Assembly (NCBI RefSeq): GCF_905475395.1
Contig: NC_058337.1
Location: 82,826,368 to 82,890,367, forward strand
DNA from: Chrysoperla carnea
Lineage: Eukaryota; Arthropoda; Insecta; Neuroptera; Chrysopidae
Direction of reading: 5' to 3'
Length of the DNA stretch: 64,000 nt
The notes beneath the pieces were generated by a model. That model made no database searches. It saw only the letters and a program-made list of their open reading frames with translations, and had not been told where the DNA came from. Shown here one piece after another: positions 1 to 14,198 of the stretch (position 1 is the first letter of the stretch; each line of letters starts with the position of its first letter). Both the position numbers and the translations under genes were made by a program.

Positions 1-1222
1 AAATGTTCATATTATAAGTGAGCCAATACCTTTGACAACGACACGTCAAATACACAGTCCCAATCATAATAATATGATGACATCTTCGACAAATCACCAT
101 GACAAATCGCCAATGCATCATGACGTAAGCGATATGTATGAGTATCAACAACGGGCAAGATCTGAACGTGAAGAAAATGGGTCGCAAAATGGATCTGATT
201 ACATGATATCCGTTCCAGTAAAACCACCACGTTTTGAACGTACATCCAATGGTGGAGGAGGCAGTGTACCAAATTCTTCCGATACCGAAACAAGTAGTCG
301 AGAATGCTCGAATGGTGCATCACTTTATAAATTCAAAAACAACATCATGCAACGGATTAGTCAACAATCTGTTACCAGTTCTCTGTCCACGCATAACATC
401 AACAAATTATACAAACGACGTAAATTAGAAATGCATCAACAACATGGCGGAAATGGTGGTAGTGGTGCAATGGCGGATAGTAGTGGGGGTAGTGGCGCTA
501 CTGCCATAAACACTATATCGTCAACGAATGAGAATTATAGTTTTTCTGAGAACCATAGTAGTTCCCCAACAGATGGTTCTCAAACATCACCACCAAGTAG
601 TGACATTTATACTCGTATATCTTCAGAAAGTGATAATCAACATCGTATCTCACCAACGGGTAGTTCTGTGTCGGATAATAAAGTAACAAATGGTAGACAA
701 TCGCCGCGTAAACGTTATACCTCAAGTTATCCAAAACATTTAATTCAAATATGTCGTAACTCACAAGAGGTCTTACAAAAACATCACCATCAGTGTAATA
801 ATAATAATGTTGGTAATAATATTGGCAGCAGTACGGGGAGTACAAATGGTATGAGTACAAATAACAATAATAATAACGGTGGTCAAACAATTAGTGAAAG
901 TAAATTAAATTTAAAGACAGCAATATCTCAAATGTACCATCAAAATAAAACGAATTCATCGGAAAAACAGGCTAATTTTAGTGTACCAATATTTGTGCTA
1001 CATGCCAAGGGTTCATTTTATATACCATTAACAATTGACTATAATACATTAGTTCCATACTTGCAAAATTATAACATTTTGGATATGTTACCACAAGGAC
1101 ATACAAACATCGTGTTACATCCTGTAACCATCAACGTTAATTTTCAACCAGCGAGTGTTTCAGCGACCATTAATACTAAACATCAAAAATATAAAAGTGA
1201 AATGCAAAATGACTGGCATTAA
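1..1222 (+). CDS. cwo: C-terminal exon of a clockwork-orange-like transcriptional repressor (partial)
   Basis: This is the 3' end of a coding exon. The frame is open from base 2 with no stop (it reads NVHIISEP before the first listed codon) and ends at TAA 1220-1222, so the start lies outside the window. The visible ~407 residues are mostly low-complexity Ser/Asn/Gly/His/Gln. Two segments look conserved: SLYKFKNNIMQR near the middle and a C-terminal block beginning VPIFVLHAKGSFYIPLTIDY and continuing to HPVTINVNFQP. From memory, both resemble the C-terminal half of insect Clockwork orange, a bHLH-Orange repressor of E-box clock genes that lacks a WRPW tail. The bHLH and Orange domains would be in upstream exons, so the family assignment rests on these two motifs only. 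Polyadenylation signals follow within 60 bp of the stop. Another Ser/Asn-rich transcription factor is possible. Confidence 0.5.
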   Translation, partial: NVHIISEPIPLTTTRQIHSPNHNNMMTSSTNHHDKSPMHHDVSDMYEYQQRARSEREENGSQNGSDYMISVPVKPPRFERTSNGGGGSVPNSSDTETSSRECSNGASLYKFKNNIMQRISQQSVTSSLSTHNINKLYKRRKLEMHQQHGGNGGSGAMADSSGGSGATAINTISSTNENYSFSENHSSSPTDGSQTSPPSSDIYTRISSESDNQHRISPTGSSVSDNKVTNGRQSPRKRYTSSYPKHLIQICRNSQEVLQKHHHQCNNNNVGNNIGSSTGSTNGMSTNNNNNNGGQTISESKLNLKTAISQMYHQNKTNSSEKQANFSVPIFVLHAKGSFYIPLTIDYNTLVPYLQNYNILDMLPQGHTNIVLHPVTINVNFQPASVSATINTKHQKYKSEMQNDWH

Positions 1223-1237
1223 TTTCAGTATTTTTAT

Positions 1238-1279
1238 AATAAACAAAACTCAAAAATAAAAAAATTTTTATACAATAAA
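1238..1279 (+). terminator. Cluster of polyadenylation signals after the cwo-like stop
   Basis: AATAAA occurs at 1238-1243, 1255-1260 and 1274-1279, starting 16 bp after the stop codon. Any of them could end a short 3' UTR. In sequence this AT-rich such hexamers also arise by chance. Confidence 0.4.
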
Positions 1280-4200
1280 AACATACATAACCTCATTTTT
1301 TTGTGTTGGTTTTGATCATAGACATAGAGAATGAATTACAATGTTTGGGAATAATAATAATGCATAGAAGACCATGTACAATAAAGTAGTAATGTCCTTT
1401 CCCTTTTTTATTTCCAGCCGACGAAAAATGACTAATGTGTTTAACGTTACACTGTATTATGTTTACCTCCTTAGATTTTTGATTCATACACAAAAAAAGT
1501 CGAAAATAAAACTATCCAACGAACGTATCTTAAAACTATTTAATTTCAGACTCAGGTCATTTTCTGATTTTCTTTCTTCGGCTGTGACATTATTATACAA
1601 CGAAATTCTGTCAGCAAACATTTTGTTCCAAAATATAATCTAATAATCGGACGAAAATTAGAATAACGTATTTTTTAGATCTTGCACACTTTCGTACATG
1701 TGTAAATAACACTTTAAGAACAATTCAAAACTATGATGGTGCTAAGCGATAACTGTATTAATGAACTAAATTCAGGCCCCTGTATTTTATTAGATATTTA
1801 AGTCTGTTACAATAACAAATTTTAAATTAGTAAAAATTTTACGAAACTTGACTTAAAAAATTTTTCAAATTGTAATGGAATTTAACATGCACAATCTTAA
1901 CACAAAAACCCTCAGATTTACTTTTAATGATTCTTAATTGTGGATATTTAAAAAAAAAAAAGAGGACACATTCGATTTGACTCAGTTGTATAATAATGTC
2001 GTGCTTACTCATTGAATGAAATGATGCATCGATTAGAAGTCATATTGCCGGATTCCACTATGTCCAAAAAATAATTTGTCATTTCGTGGAAAGGCCACCT
2101 CGCACGCTAATAAATTTATAGGGTATTTATAATTAATTATCTTATCAAGAGATAAGTTTTCACACAATAATTTTATCATTAATGTAATAATATTGCCCAT
2201 ATTTTTAAATAACTAATATGATTTACTATTAATTATTTAAAATTATAGAGTCAAAACATAATTAACTTATGAATATTTCCACGCGTTGCGCTAATAAATT
2301 AGATTTCACACGGTAAAAATTACGCTTTAGCACGACATATATAAATTCAAAAGTTGGTATTATTAAACGAGATAACACATGAAATAGTATATTAACTTAT
2401 CTTATACATTCCCTGTTCTTGTTATTTGTGTCAGGTAATTGCGTATTACTACTCTTTCGTAGTAAATTTTCCTCCAAAAATAAGATAGAAAAAGCAATTT
2501 TTTTCATATTTTGTTAATTTAGCAAAGCACGTACATATTAAGCATTTTTGAGAGAGTACATTGTATATCATACAGGAATGTGTCTTTGCATTAGAAAAAA
2601 AGGAGAGATGTTTTCCAGCAGATTAGTAGTCCCTTTTCTATGTCTATGTTTTTGAGAACACAAAAAATACTGCAAATAATGGAGTATATTTTTAAATTAA
2701 AGGTATATTTTAAAATAAATTAAAAAATAAGTGTGAATGTTGTTATTTAGTTTTTTGTGTTTAGTTGTGTGTTTGAATGTTTTGATTATTGTTTTCTTTT
2801 CATATTAATTCGATGTCGATTATTTTTTGTATATAGCTAATCAATACGATTTTTAGCGATTATTTAGTATAGGTTATAATATGGTCTAGTAAATTCACTA
2901 TACTAAATTTATTTTGGGACGATTTACATATTTTTTGAACAATGCATTATTAATATTCTTCTGCTGGTAAAATTTAGGAAATATATTTGTGTAACTTTAA
3001 TGTAATACCGATATTATATTATATCATAGTCATTCGTATTTTATTAGCGAATTAATTTTGGAAAAATCGGATATTGCCAGTTCTTTCCTAAACACAATAG
3101 TTCTTTTTTAAAATCATATTTTACTTTGAAGTATGGAGGGTAAAGATAATAAAGACCATCTTAATGTATCAAAAAATGTCCATTGAAAAGCAGCAAATAA
3201 GGATAGCGTTGCTGTAGCAAAAGTGTAAGTTTTAAAAGAAGTTCTCAAAGTAATAAGAGTAAGATAAAGAAAACGATCTAAACAAATTGTTAGAGAAGGG
3301 TAGAGAAGTTCACATAAAACACATTTCGCTACACAAGGGCCATTCTGGTGAATTTCAAAATGTTATTTGATGTTTTCAGATGGGCACTTTTTTACTTTGA
3401 CCGTATTTATTATGGTTCTCTTTAGATACTTCAACCCTCTATACTTGGAAGATATAAATCTAAAAATAAGGGAAAAAATTTTCCCACCCGTTTTTTTAAA
3501 TTCATTTCTAAATATGTTTTGGATATATTGATTGATACTTATTTACCCTAAATAAATTTATATAAGAATTTTATCTAGGCCAAAAACATTTGAAGGCTGA
3601 GAATTTGTCAAAATATATAGGTTAGAATAATTTAATATTGAAGATTTGTTTTCTCTTTCTTTTTTTACTTAAACAAACAATATATAAAATGATTATACAA
3701 AAAATCTAATATAAATTATATTTAATTGTTAAATATTTCAAAAGTCTATCTTAATTGTTAAAATTATAAAAATAAAATATTTTTGGAAATGATAGTGAGA
3801 GACGGAAGTTTCTTAAAATTTAAAGTGCTATTATCCTTTCAACGGCTACATAAATTAAACTGGCTGTAGTAGCATTTGACTTTGGTTGGTGTACATATTG
3901 GATATATAAAAGAAGGCGGTCCTAAAACGATCCAAGCTATTAATATGAGATAACCTTTAATTTTATCATTAATAAACAATTAATTCAATTTTTTTTAACT
4001 ATAATTTTTCTTCTCCACTTTTTCCTATTCTATTTACTCCAACATCATATGCTCTTACACCCAGTACATGAGTTGTGTAGCAAAACATGGTCAACAAACA
4101 AAAAAATTAATCCTGATTGCTCCGTCTCTAATAATAGTAATACACCAGTATTTAGTTCGAAAAGGGTAGGGATAATCTATGAGAGATCTGATCCTGATGC

Positions 4201-7200
4201 CACTCACATTAACTGTCATTTACTTCGAAAAAAGCGATTCCTTTTTTTTATTTGCTAATTGAATCTTGCATTATTCATATAGATATAGATTTCATATAGA
4301 TAATTTTCTTGGTCCTTTTTATCAATAACTTTCAGTTTTGTTCAGATAGATAGAAGTAAACGTGATTGAAAATTATCGGAGTAGTTCCAGAATTTTTTTT
4401 GATAGATTCCCAAAAGTTGACATGTACGGTGTTAGAAATTGGGTCCCAATCCGTTTTCGGGCTAAATACTAGTCTGTTAAATACTGAATTTAGTGTTTAA
4501 AGAAATACTATTTTATAATATTTAATACTTTTGCATTTATATAGAAAGGAAAGAATTATTTAAATAAAAATGTTTAATTTATTAATCTTAGCGATTATGT
4601 TAGTGTGCAAGGTGGAAGAGAATTCAATACCGATCCCTTATAAATAAAACCCAGAAATATATAGAACTAGATTACTTTATACTCTATACTTTATCATTTT
4701 TGATGGTTCAACCGCGAACGATTCTACACGAGGGAAATTTTTGCTCTTACTTTTCCTTATCTTTTTTAGAAAATAATTTCTCCTAATAAAAAATGTATCA
4801 AGCGACAAAAATACATGACATTGCGCAGGTCCCATTGAAGCGTTTAGTGCCGTAACACGCTAGCACTGGATGACGTTAAATCAAATAGAAGCCGCATTTG
4901 CCTACCATGGAGTGGTGGACATGTAGACCATACAAAATCGTAGATGGCTAACACGAATGTCACTAAATAATAACGCATCCACCATTCTGATTTATAATGA
5001 ACTAAGAGTATTTGTCACATCAATAAAATACAAGTTTTTCGGTACCAAAATTTTTAACATACCCTCAAGTTATTTTGAATTAAATTTTTATTCCATTAAC
5101 ACAGTAAGTACAGGCGTTTGGTGGTAATGATTAGTAAGAAGCCTTGTTACCATCTGTTTCTGTCACGACGTTAAGCACGGATGTCCTCGTTGGGTTAATG
5201 CTTATAACGATTACTCTTTAACGCCATTGCTTTACGTCTCAATGTATCTGAGACGACTATTCTGTGTCCTGGTTAAACTAAAGCATGGAGTGTAAAGGAG
5301 CACAATCTCATATGGCTGTTTGACTCAAAAATATGTATATATGTAATATGCATGGTACTCTAAAACACCAATGGCATCTTAATTTAATGCAACTTAAGAG
5401 GATTACTTTTTTAACACAGAGATTGTGTTCCTATACCTCTACACTCCCTAAACGAGGAAGGTTTGTTCATTAATTTTCAATGCGTGTAGCGTTTGGAATG
5501 ATAAAAGTGTTTGAAATTATTATATGATCCGTTCTGTAGTTCTATATATCTACAATTAACATCCCGTATATTTTTGGTAAAGCTAATGTATTATTTAATT
5601 CTAAAAAGATACAAAAGTGCCATTTTTCATACACACAAAATGTTAACTTCAAACATCATTAAAAAGAAATTGAAAGTTGACTATATATAGGCTAGTTACA
5701 AAAATTATTTTTTGGTTTAAGTTGTGTATTGTAATCACAGATATCTGGTAGAACTTAGGCTTCTTGGTTATTTAAGTGCTAAAATGATCGTATGAAGATA
5801 AGAGAACCTTCGCTTGCTATACAAACGTATGATACAAACCAGAATCAACTTACAGAGGCCAGTCTTGAAAAAATAACATTTTTAAAGCACACAGTTCAAT
5901 TTAAGTAACTTGATCTTTTAATTCTGCTTTAAAATAACTTGAATTTTGCAAAATTATAAATTCGAAACTATTAAATTGTGCTATTAGGCTCAAAGACACA
6001 CTTTGAAATTTTCAAGGACGGCCTTAGTCGGTTGATTTATCATAGACTTCATAAGTGAATATGACTACCAATGTCATATGTTTTTTTCAAGCTCTATATC
6101 TGTGCTTATAATATAAATTTTGGAATTATACACATAGGACAAATTTTTGGTAAAGATAAGAATTTTCTTGTAAAAAAGGCTGTGATTGAATTTATTTTTT
6201 TTGTTATTTGTAAGACTGAAATAAAAATCTTCAAAGATATATTAAATAAACATTTTCTCACTAAAAACAAATTCTGGAAAATTTGTATATTTTTTAGAAG
6301 GAAAATAAAATATATAAATTATGATGTTTCAAAAAATTATAAAAATAATTCCATTTTCAAATAATTTAATATAATTGTGGCAGAAAATGTGATTGATTGT
6401 TACCTACTATTTGAGAAACATTTAAATCTAAAATACAATTTTTGTGTATATGAGACAAGTCGACAAAGAGCCATAAGTCATATTAAAACAAACACTAACT
6501 TCAATTGATTTATTTACTTCAATACCTTTTTTTTTTTTAATTTTATCACTTTGAAAGAAAACTATGCATGAATCTGCATGAAAAATGACATGTGTCGTTA
6601 AGTATGGTTTCGATAAATATAATAAAACTACTCATAATGATTTATAAAGTAAATAATATAACTTTTGTTAAAAAAATGGGTTACTTTAGTAGTAGGTGAT
6701 ATTTGGACTCCTTTTCAATTAGTTTAAAAATTATTTGTTAATGGAATGGAAAAAAAATTAGGCTTAGAAAGACACAACGCTTACCAAAATTTCTTTATAT
6801 AAAACAAAAAATACAAAAAGTAAATCGATAATAATGAATTATTTATATTATTTTTTAGGAATGTTAAGCTTTTCTTTTAACCATAAATTTAGTATTTCAT
6901 CTTTATCATCCATTTTACACACAGAGAAAAGTCTTATCTCTAGGATTTTACATAAACTAATGACAAAGAGCAGTGAATTCCAATAGAACTTGTTATTTTA
7001 AAAAGTGATACCTTTTATTTCGGAAAGTTTGTTAAAAAAACTAATGTGATAAAATGATCTTCCAAGATATTTGATCCAAGACAAAGACAAAGATCGAACT
7101 TATTTCTGTTTGTCCGAAACAATAATGAACCATAATTGAAATGAAAAGGTCTAAGTATGGGAACTTCTAATTTCTCTTTGAAGACAAAATGGCTGAACTC

Positions 7201-7604
7201 TCATAATGGAATACTTTATTTGTTAAAAATATAATTATTATAAAATATAATCACGTTATATCGTTTAAAAAAATGTTTATATTTGTTACAGAAACTATTA
7301 ATTGTATTTAGATTAATAAAAAGTACATAATTAAATGTTTATGCGTTTTATTCATAAGCCTTGTATTTGCGCACAGTTCATAAGTTTTATTTCAGGCGTT
7401 TCCATTGTAACGATACACTACTTACTACACTATAAATAATTGTATGGACTATGGATCAACAAACAAAAATGAAATAGATAAAAAAAATCCAATAGAGTTA
7501 CATATGATAATAAAATTAAAAAAGAATTATTTCTGCTCCTATATTCCGATAGCAATCACTAAAATAACAAATGGTCACCAAAATTTCAATAAAACAGTCT
7601 TCAC
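1280..7604. other. Long AT-rich stretch without a recognised gene
   Basis: No open frame here has coding character or flanking splice sites. The segment may hold a longer cwo-like 3' UTR and then intergenic DNA. Short frames at 1374-1643, 4049-4258 and 6071-6364 (+) are AT-driven and show no motif. A very short minus-strand frame near 6852-6914 reads MDDKDEILNLWLKEKLNIPKK, but I could not connect it to other exons. Confidence 0.5.
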
Positions 7605-7951
7605 CGATCTCACCTCTAGAAGTGAGGTTGCGTATGCAGGCACGAATGCCATTTGGTATTTGGATCCTGTAAATACTACTATATTTACAACAAATTCTGA
7701 AGAATATTTACACAGAGCACTGAGCAGAGTGGCACGGTGGCAGCGTGCTGGGCTAATAGCCCAGAGATCCTTAGATTGAAACTACGCTCTGCTAACAGAA
7801 CTTTTTTTAAACAAAATTATGGAGTTGAAGAGTGTTTATAACTGGACTCAATCACTAGAGGAGGAACTGAAACTCGTATACTCTTTTTTAAAATTTCCAG
7901 TAATGGGAGCCTTCTCCAGTTCTCCTCTATCTTAAACTCTTTTGTAATACA
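7605..7951 (+). mobile_element. TIR element carrying an initiator-tRNA-like core, copy 1
   Basis: This ~350-bp segment aligns along most of its length with the reverse complement of 15900-16256, inside the TM9SF4 gene. Shared blocks include GGCACGAATGCCATTTGG-like and CCTGTAAATACTACT sequence upstream, a 72-nt tRNA-like core at 7723-7794, then AAACAAAATTATGGAG and AACTGAAACTCGTATACTCT downstream. The right end reads CTCCTCTATCTTAAACTCTT, which matches the terminal inverted repeat seen at both ends of copy 2. The left end of this copy is degraded. It sits about 170 bp upstream of the JMJD7 start codon. Confidence 0.65.
7723..7794 (+). pseudogene. Initiator tRNA-Met-like sequence inside the TIR element
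   Basis: The 72 nt match the eukaryotic initiator tRNA-Met closely: AGCAGAGTGGC at the 5' end, GCGTGCTGGGC in the D-arm/anticodon stem, CCCAGAGATC after the anticodon loop, GAAAC in the T-loop region and CTCTGCTA at the 3' end. The length equals that of the normal gene. The anticodon-loop bases are changed (CTAATAG in place of CCATAAC), so it cannot decode AUG normally. I read it as a tRNA relic mobilised with the surrounding element rather than a working gene. Confidence 0.65.
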
Positions 7952-8118
7952 CTAGTACTAACAAGTACATCCATCAAAATTGTTATATTTCAAATTGAAA
8001 CTAACCTCTAAAGGTGAACCTAACCTAGAAATTTTAATAAACGTTATTTTCATAAATAAAATGACTTCTACTTTGATTTATTAAGAAAATTTAATTATCA
8101 GGTATCCCAATTATACTA

Positions 8119-9979
<1,861 letters not shown>

Positions 9980-10007
9980 CGATAATTTGTTTTTTCGGCT
10001 TTTTATT

Positions 10008-10195
10008 TTAATTCTTCATTTTCCTTTCCATACAAATATTTTTTGTTTCTGTTCCATAAGCCAATTTTTTTACCTTTCCTCGATGAATTAATTCTTCGAA
10101 AGGAGCAGATAATTTTGGATTCAAATTTTCATTTCCTCTTAATAGTAGAGTGAAATTACGCCTTGTGTATGGATTAAAAGTTCGAGCAATGAAAC
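10008..10195 (-). CDS. Terminal exon of an unrecognised gene, convergent with JMJD7
   Basis: On the minus strand an open frame of about 62 codons ends at TAA (10008-10010). It reads SFIARTFNPYTRRNFTLLLR, then GNENLNPKLSAPFEELIHRG, then KVKKLAYGTETKNICMERKM and KN. Composition (Pro, Arg, Gly, few AT-rich codons) looks coding, and AATAAA lies two bases after the stop (10002-10007). A candidate splice acceptor AG is at 10195-10196. I do not recognise the family. The stop is 28 bp from the JMJD7 stop, so the two mRNAs should overlap tail-to-tail. The first ~10 codons lie inside the outer end of the 10168-12108 palindrome, so the preceding exon would be across or beyond it. Confidence 0.5.
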
Positions 10196-12108
10196 TTTGG
10201 GGTTTTTCTTTTCACATCAAAATAAGTATTTTTTGAAATTTTTTACTTTCCCGGAGTGGTGCAACATGTTTAAAAAACAAAATGGCGTCAAAAATGCAAT
10301 TTTTTTCAGAAATTTTATCATTTTTATTTTATATTCGCAAAAGGAGACATCGGTGCATATCCAAATTTGGTAGGTTTTTAGTCAATGTTAAGAAATACTC
10401 CTCATAATTTTTTGGTGGGGTTTCGTCCCTTCCCCTCCCAGTTATATATATATGTATACATACATATGGTAAAACAGTTCATTTGACTGTAACTTGAAAA
10501 ATTTTTAATTGATTTTAATGAAACTAATATCAATAGTAGGTTTCATTACTTACAACTTTCGGTTAAAATTTTAGCGAAATCCGTTACATAGTTCGGCCAA
10601 GATTTCCAATTTAGTAAATTGTTTAAAATGGCTGCCATTTTATGCCATTTTGTCCTACGAGGTTAAATTTTTTTTTAAATTGTAGCATTTTTTATTATCT
10701 TTCGATTTTATAATAAGTGGCTTACCCGTAAAATGACTCCTTGATCCATATTTTTGCGAAAAACGGAAAATTTAACACTTTCTGGAAATAATTGTTTGGG
10801 GGGTGTTTTTTGCTTTGGCATGAGAAAACTATTTTTAAAAGAGGTCTATATGGTTTAAAGCAAAATTTTTAAGTTTTAACCCCCGCGCTGTAAGGGGGAA
10901 GGGGTGTATGAAATAAATGTATCTTAAAAGATTTTAAAAAGAGGTCAAAATAGTTTAAAATGCTAAAATAACCCAAAATTTTAGATGTTTTAATTAATAT
11001 AGCACTTTTTACAACATCCACCCCTTCCCCTCCCGCTTTCATATTTTTTGCAAATTCAAAATTTTTATGACGTATAAAGGGGTTTTTGGGGTCGCTGATC
11101 TCGAATTTTGCAATAGATTATCAAAAACAATTGTAATATTTTTAGGGGGTGTACTTATTTGGGCCAAAAAATCGTGATCAGCGACCCCCAAAACCCCTTT
11201 ATACGTCATAAAAATTTTGAATTTGCAAAAAATACGAAAGCGGGATGGGAAGGGGTGGATGTTGTAAAAAGTGCTATATTAATTAAAACATCTAAAATTT
11301 TGGGTTACTTTAGCATTTTAAACTATTTTGACCTCTTTTTAAAATCTTTTAAGATACATTTATTTCATACACCCCTTCCCCCTTACAGCGCGGGGGTTAA
11401 AACTTAAAAATTTTGCTTTAAACCATATAGACCTCTTTTAAAAATAGTTTTCTCATGCCAAAGCAAAAAACACCCCCCAAACAATTATTTCCAGAAAGTG
11501 TTAAATTTTCCGTTTTTCGCAAAAATATGGATCAAGGAGTCATTTTACGGGTAAGCCACTTATTATAAAATCGAAAGATAATAAAAAATGCTACAATTTA
11601 AAAAAAAATTTAACCTCGTAGGACAAAATGGCATAAAATGGCAGCCATTTTAAACAATTTACTAAATTGGAAATCTTGGCCGAACTATGTAACGGATTTC
11701 GCTAAAATTTTAACCGAAAGTTGTAAGTAATGAAACCTACTATTGATATTAGTTTCATTAAAATCAATTAAAAATTTTTCAAGTTACAGTCAAATGAACT
11801 GTTTTACCATATGTATGTATACATATATATATAACTGGGCGGGGAAGGGACGAAACCCCACCAAAAAATTATGAGGAGTATTTCTTAACATTGACTAAAA
11901 ACCTACCAAATTTGGATATGCACCGATGTCTCCTTTTGCGAATATAAAATAAAAATGATAAAATTTCTGAAAAAAATTGCATTTTTGACGCCATTTTGTT
12001 TTTTAAACATGTTGCACCACTCCGGGAAAGTAAAAAATTTCAAAAAATACTTATTTTGATGTGAAAAGAAAAACCCCAAAGTTTCGCTGCTCGAACTTTT
12101 AATCCATA
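10168..12108. repeat. Near-perfect 1.94-kb palindrome (933-bp arms, 75-bp loop)
   Basis: Left arm 10168-11100 is the reverse complement of right arm 11176-12108; the spacer is 11101-11175. The arms have identical length, so there are no net indels, and only a handful of substitutions were seen (for example near 10187, 10436 and 11028). Landmarks are ATGGATTAAAAGTTCGAGCA at the outer left end and GGGGTCGCTGATC next to the loop. No transposase-like frame is present; the open frame at 11159-11407 is incidental. It may be a fold-back transposon, a recent inverted duplication, or a source of long hairpin RNA. Confidence 0.93.
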
Positions 12109-12200
12109 TAACAGCCTTTTTTTGCTTAGATTTACTCCAGTATAAAATTAGTAGCTGCTGTTGAATTATACTTATATTTCTATATAATCTTTGCGCTTAC

Positions 12201-12328
12201 ATATCTATGTAGTTCTAAATTGTTGCCCACTGAGTTTTCAAGATTTATCTCTGGAGCAAAGCTACATGACTTTTTATTTAATTCTAAGTTCCCAAATTCA
12301 CAATCGATTTCCAACAGAGGAAAATAAA
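12201..12328 (-). CDS. Possible exon upstream of the palindrome (weak)
   Basis: A minus-strand open stretch reads PLLEIDCEFGNLELNKKSCS, then FAPEINLENSVGNNLELHRY, and is followed directly by a GTAAGC donor (12195-12200). Residue composition looks protein-like and the strand agrees with the terminal exon at 10008-10195. However, I found no convincing acceptor upstream, and its phase (0) does not match the acceptors available at the terminal exon. It may be an exon of the same unrecognised gene with the palindrome in the intron, or chance. Confidence 0.25.
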
Positions 12329-14198
12329 TTAAAAAAATTTAAATAAATTCATTTATTTACGAAAAAAAAAGTTTACATTCAAATTTATCTTATTAATCGC
12401 AGTTATTTACATTATTTTAAACATAAAAAAAAGAGATCAAAAGATCCTCATATTTGGGGTAAGAGCATAGGAGGAGCTACAAAATAACAAGGTAGTTAAC
12501 ATTTTCTTGTGCTAGAATAAAGAACAAGAAATAAATTTGCTTCTTTCAAGATTTTCTCCAAAATCTTAATAAGTTGACTTATTATATCGAGCTTCGTATT
12601 AGTGTGTACAAGTTCTTGAACTTAAACGAAATTGATTTTAATACGTTTGAGTTCAAGAGAAATGCCGTTCTATGTAACCATCGTTTTAAAATTAAAAACA
12701 TAGAAAGTGGATCTCTAAATTACAGGTATTTTAATAAACAATGTAATATTGAAGCAAAGAAATGCAGAATACAAAAGAAAGTTCTTTTTTACAGGCAAAC
12801 AGAAAATTATTTTACCAATGAGGTCATTAAGATAATTATCTCTATTATTAAAGAGCGAAAATTAATAATTAAGAAAAAATTTATACATAAAATTTGACTG
12901 ACAGTTACGATTAAAGCGATATGTTGGATATGTCCGAGATAATAGCATTTTAAGAAAGGATAAACACATGAAAAGTTTAGATGGGCAATTTGACATGTAA
13001 TTAATTAATTAATTGGTATGATAATTTTGAGTGAAATTGTAAACTCATTTAAATCTTTAGAGCATAATTAACTTATGGTCTGATAGCTAATTTGTAACAC
13101 CTAATCATAAAAGCAAAATACTTTCCAGACCAAACTATTTTAGGCTTTTTAAACACATCAATTCCATGTCATCACCTTTCAGTTCGCCAAACCTAATTTA
13201 TTTATATAGATATATATCTTGATCCAACTTTCTTTGTTTTGGATAATGTAATTTGCTCTTTAAACAGTTTAAAACACTATTTTATCTAAATAATAATTGA
13301 CTTCATAAATTTCTCACAATTATTTTTATCAATAAAATTTATGTAAATCAATTTTATTAATCGACCCATAGACGTTCAACATTCTTGTTTCATAATACGA
13401 AAAAAAACTATATCCATTTTCATATATATTGATTTCACTGAAATTTAACTAAAACAGAATTCAACTTGAATGTTAAACATAGGCGGATACTGAACGTCTG
13501 CGGGCTGCTTTATTTCTCAAACAAAAAATAAAAATAAATATACATTTTCAAGAAAAAGTAACAGTTTTTTATCACTATTTATAAAAATTAAATCACAACA
13601 TTTTCCCCTTTGTGTGTGTTAAGAGAAAAATTATAAAAATTAAATTACAAAATTACACTTAATTCATTATTAATTAAACGGTGATAGTTCTTTTAGCCAA
13701 AAATCTGATGATAAAAATGCAACATAAATTTCATTACGCTAAAATTATTTTCGAGTGTTGATATTATGATCATATTTGCCACATGTTAATAATAATAATT
13801 AGAAGGATGCCACAAGCGGATTTACCACCCAGATTAGATCTTCGCCAAGTACGGCCTTATCTCGTCATCAATTTCAGGTTTTTCGTAATCTTTTATTTCT
13901 CATGAAATTGAATAAATTCGCAATTTATAAATCATATTCCAACAATTTATTTTAGCCTAAAATGTTAAAATTTCAAATTGCTCATATAAATTTCTGATTT
14001 GGACAACTTGAGTCTCTTTTTTCTATAATATGCGCAATCTAATTAAGAGAAGAATGTTTTTTTGACAAACATAATCATATCAATACTTTAAAAACCGAAA
14101 GCTTGGTGAAAATGGAGCATCTTTTAAACCATCAGATCTTCAACTATTTCGTTAAATGAAAAAAAAAATTATATTAGTTCAATTTTTTTTTTTGTTTT
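12329..14198. other. AT-rich gap between the palindrome and TM9SF4
   Basis: No gene recognised. An open frame at 12574-12897 (+) is Lys/Ile/Asn-rich, lacks motifs and probably reflects base composition. The segment just before 14199 would contain the TM9SF4 3' UTR. Confidence 0.5.

Noticed and set aside
7444-7779. 111-codon open frame upstream of JMJD7
   Set aside because: Its second half is the tRNA-containing transposon copy and its first half is AT-driven; no domain.
11159-11407. 82-codon open frame in the palindrome
   Set aside because: It starts in the loop and reads repeat arm; low complexity, no motif, and no homologous frame expected from a non-coding inverted repeat.
10168-12108. 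Palindrome as a sequencing fold-back artefact
   Set aside because: A handful of genuine substitutions distinguish the arms and a unique 75-bp loop separates them; an unsplit hairpin read would be identical in both directions. Read-level confirmation would still be decisive.
12574-12897. 107-codon open frame on the plus strand
   Set aside because: Lys/Ile/Asn-rich, as expected by chance in AT-rich DNA; no motif, splice context or conserved pattern.
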